In this document: positions 63,796 to 64,000 of the stretch, in pieces
Position numbering within the stretch: the stretch's first letter is position 1
Layout of the letters: every line of letters starts with the position of its first letter
Origin: Chloracidobacterium sp.
GTDB taxonomy: Bacteria; Acidobacteriota; Blastocatellia; Pyrinomonadales; Pyrinomonadaceae
Assembly (NCBI GenBank): GCA_016715795.1
Contig: JADJXP010000001.1
Coordinates: forward strand, 496,001-560,000
Reading direction: 5' to 3'
Length of the DNA: 64,000 nucleotides
Made by a program: the position numbers and the translations under genes
The notes under the pieces: generated by a model
Database searches by the model: none
What the model was told of the DNA's origin: nothing
What the model saw: the letters and a program-made list of their open reading frames with translations, nothing else

Positions 63796-63865
63796 CTACT
63801 GACTACTGGCTACTACTTCCAAAGTCCTTCTGAATTCTGGATTCTGGCTTCTGTATTCTTGTTCG
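63796..63865. repeat. Ten in-phase heptanucleotide repeats overlapping a gene 3' end
   Basis: CTACTGA, CTACTGG, CTACTAC, TTCCAAA, GTCCTTC, TGAATTC, TGGATTC, TGGCTTC, TGTATTC, TTGTTCG, all in one 7-base phase. On the minus strand they encode the end and the stop of the partial gene. Confidence 0.85.
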
Positions 63866-64000
63866 CTGTGATCGAACAGGTCGTCGAGTTCGCTCATCAC
63901 CGAGCCGTGGCCGGGGGGAATGGCTTTGATCATGGGCTCGAAGTTGTTGAAATCATACAACTTATTGTCGAGCAGATGTGACGCCGTGACCTGTGTGAGG
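63796..64000 (-). CDS. C-terminal end of an unrecognised protein (5' part outside window)
   Basis: The minus strand is open from the window edge to TAG at 63796-63798. It reads LTQVTASHLLDNKLYDFNNF, EPMIKAIPPGHGSVMSELDD, LFDHSEQEYRSQNPEFRRTL and ends EVVASSQ. I do not recognise it. About the last 23 codons, including the stop, are made of heptad repeats, so the original protein end has probably been replaced. It precedes the restriction operon on the same strand. Confidence 0.55.
   Translation of the reverse strand, partial: LTQVTASHLLDNKLYDFNNFEPMIKAIPPGHGSVMSELDDLFDHSEQEYRSQNPEFRRTLEVVASSQ

Overview
The window most likely comes from a Gram-negative member of the Acidobacteriota, probably Blastocatellia/Pyrinomonadales. 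This placement is inferred from gene content only: a DUF1800/DUF1501 pair, an Oar-like TonB receptor beside a CadC-like winged-helix/TPR regulator, delta-60/PD40/FG-GAP secreted proteins, and outer-membrane genes (Omp85 plus TamB, hldD, pgsA). No rRNA or tRNA gene was seen.

Layout. 0-3.4 kb: the end of ruvA, then a compact microcompartment locus (class II aldolase, one hexameric and three pentameric shell proteins, one small Cys-rich protein). 3.4-7.5 kb, minus strand: dnaX, TPM-domain protein, nucleotidyltransferase-like protein, LemA. 7.6-16.7 kb: an unusual primase-HAD fusion, gyrA, two PilZ proteins, plsC, a Ser/Thr kinase and a DNA glycosylase. 16.9-30.2 kb: DUF1800-DUF1501, TonB receptor plus regulator, and two secreted beta-propeller/FG-GAP proteins. 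30.3-42.7 kb: pgsA, an HD-GYP/GAF/GGDEF protein, then an envelope operon ribBA-tamB-Omp85 on the minus strand. 43-56.9 kb: housekeeping and envelope genes (galU, serS, mazEF-like pair, mazG, a deoxyhypusine-synthase homologue, hldD, ribF, an AarF-like kinase), many interrupted by single-base frameshifts. 57.4-64 kb, minus strand: a restriction-modification type operon with two adenine methylases, a RhuM protein and a helicase with a GIY-YIG-like N-terminus.

The most interesting items are these. (1) dnaX has a nine-A run exactly where slippage in either direction would give a gamma-sized product. (2) RhuM sits between the methylase and the helicase, and a diverged second copy of the helicase 5' end lies on its other side, a clear scar of insertion or recombination. 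(3) The same operon carries a palindrome-rich MITE-like element and three identical 11-bp boxes spaced about two and four helical turns apart. (4) Strict 7-bp-period repeat tracts occur in at least six places, often running into the 3' end of a gene and supplying its stop codon; two of them are inverted arrays able to fold. (5) An archaeo-eukaryotic-type primase domain is fused to a HAD phosphatase domain.

Caution on quality. Frameshifts are absent from the first 29 kb and dense from 43 to 58 kb. They hit genes that should be essential (serS, ribF), and several fall in homopolymers. Most are therefore more likely consensus errors than real gene decay. All functional calls are made from reading the translated sequence; no database search was run.
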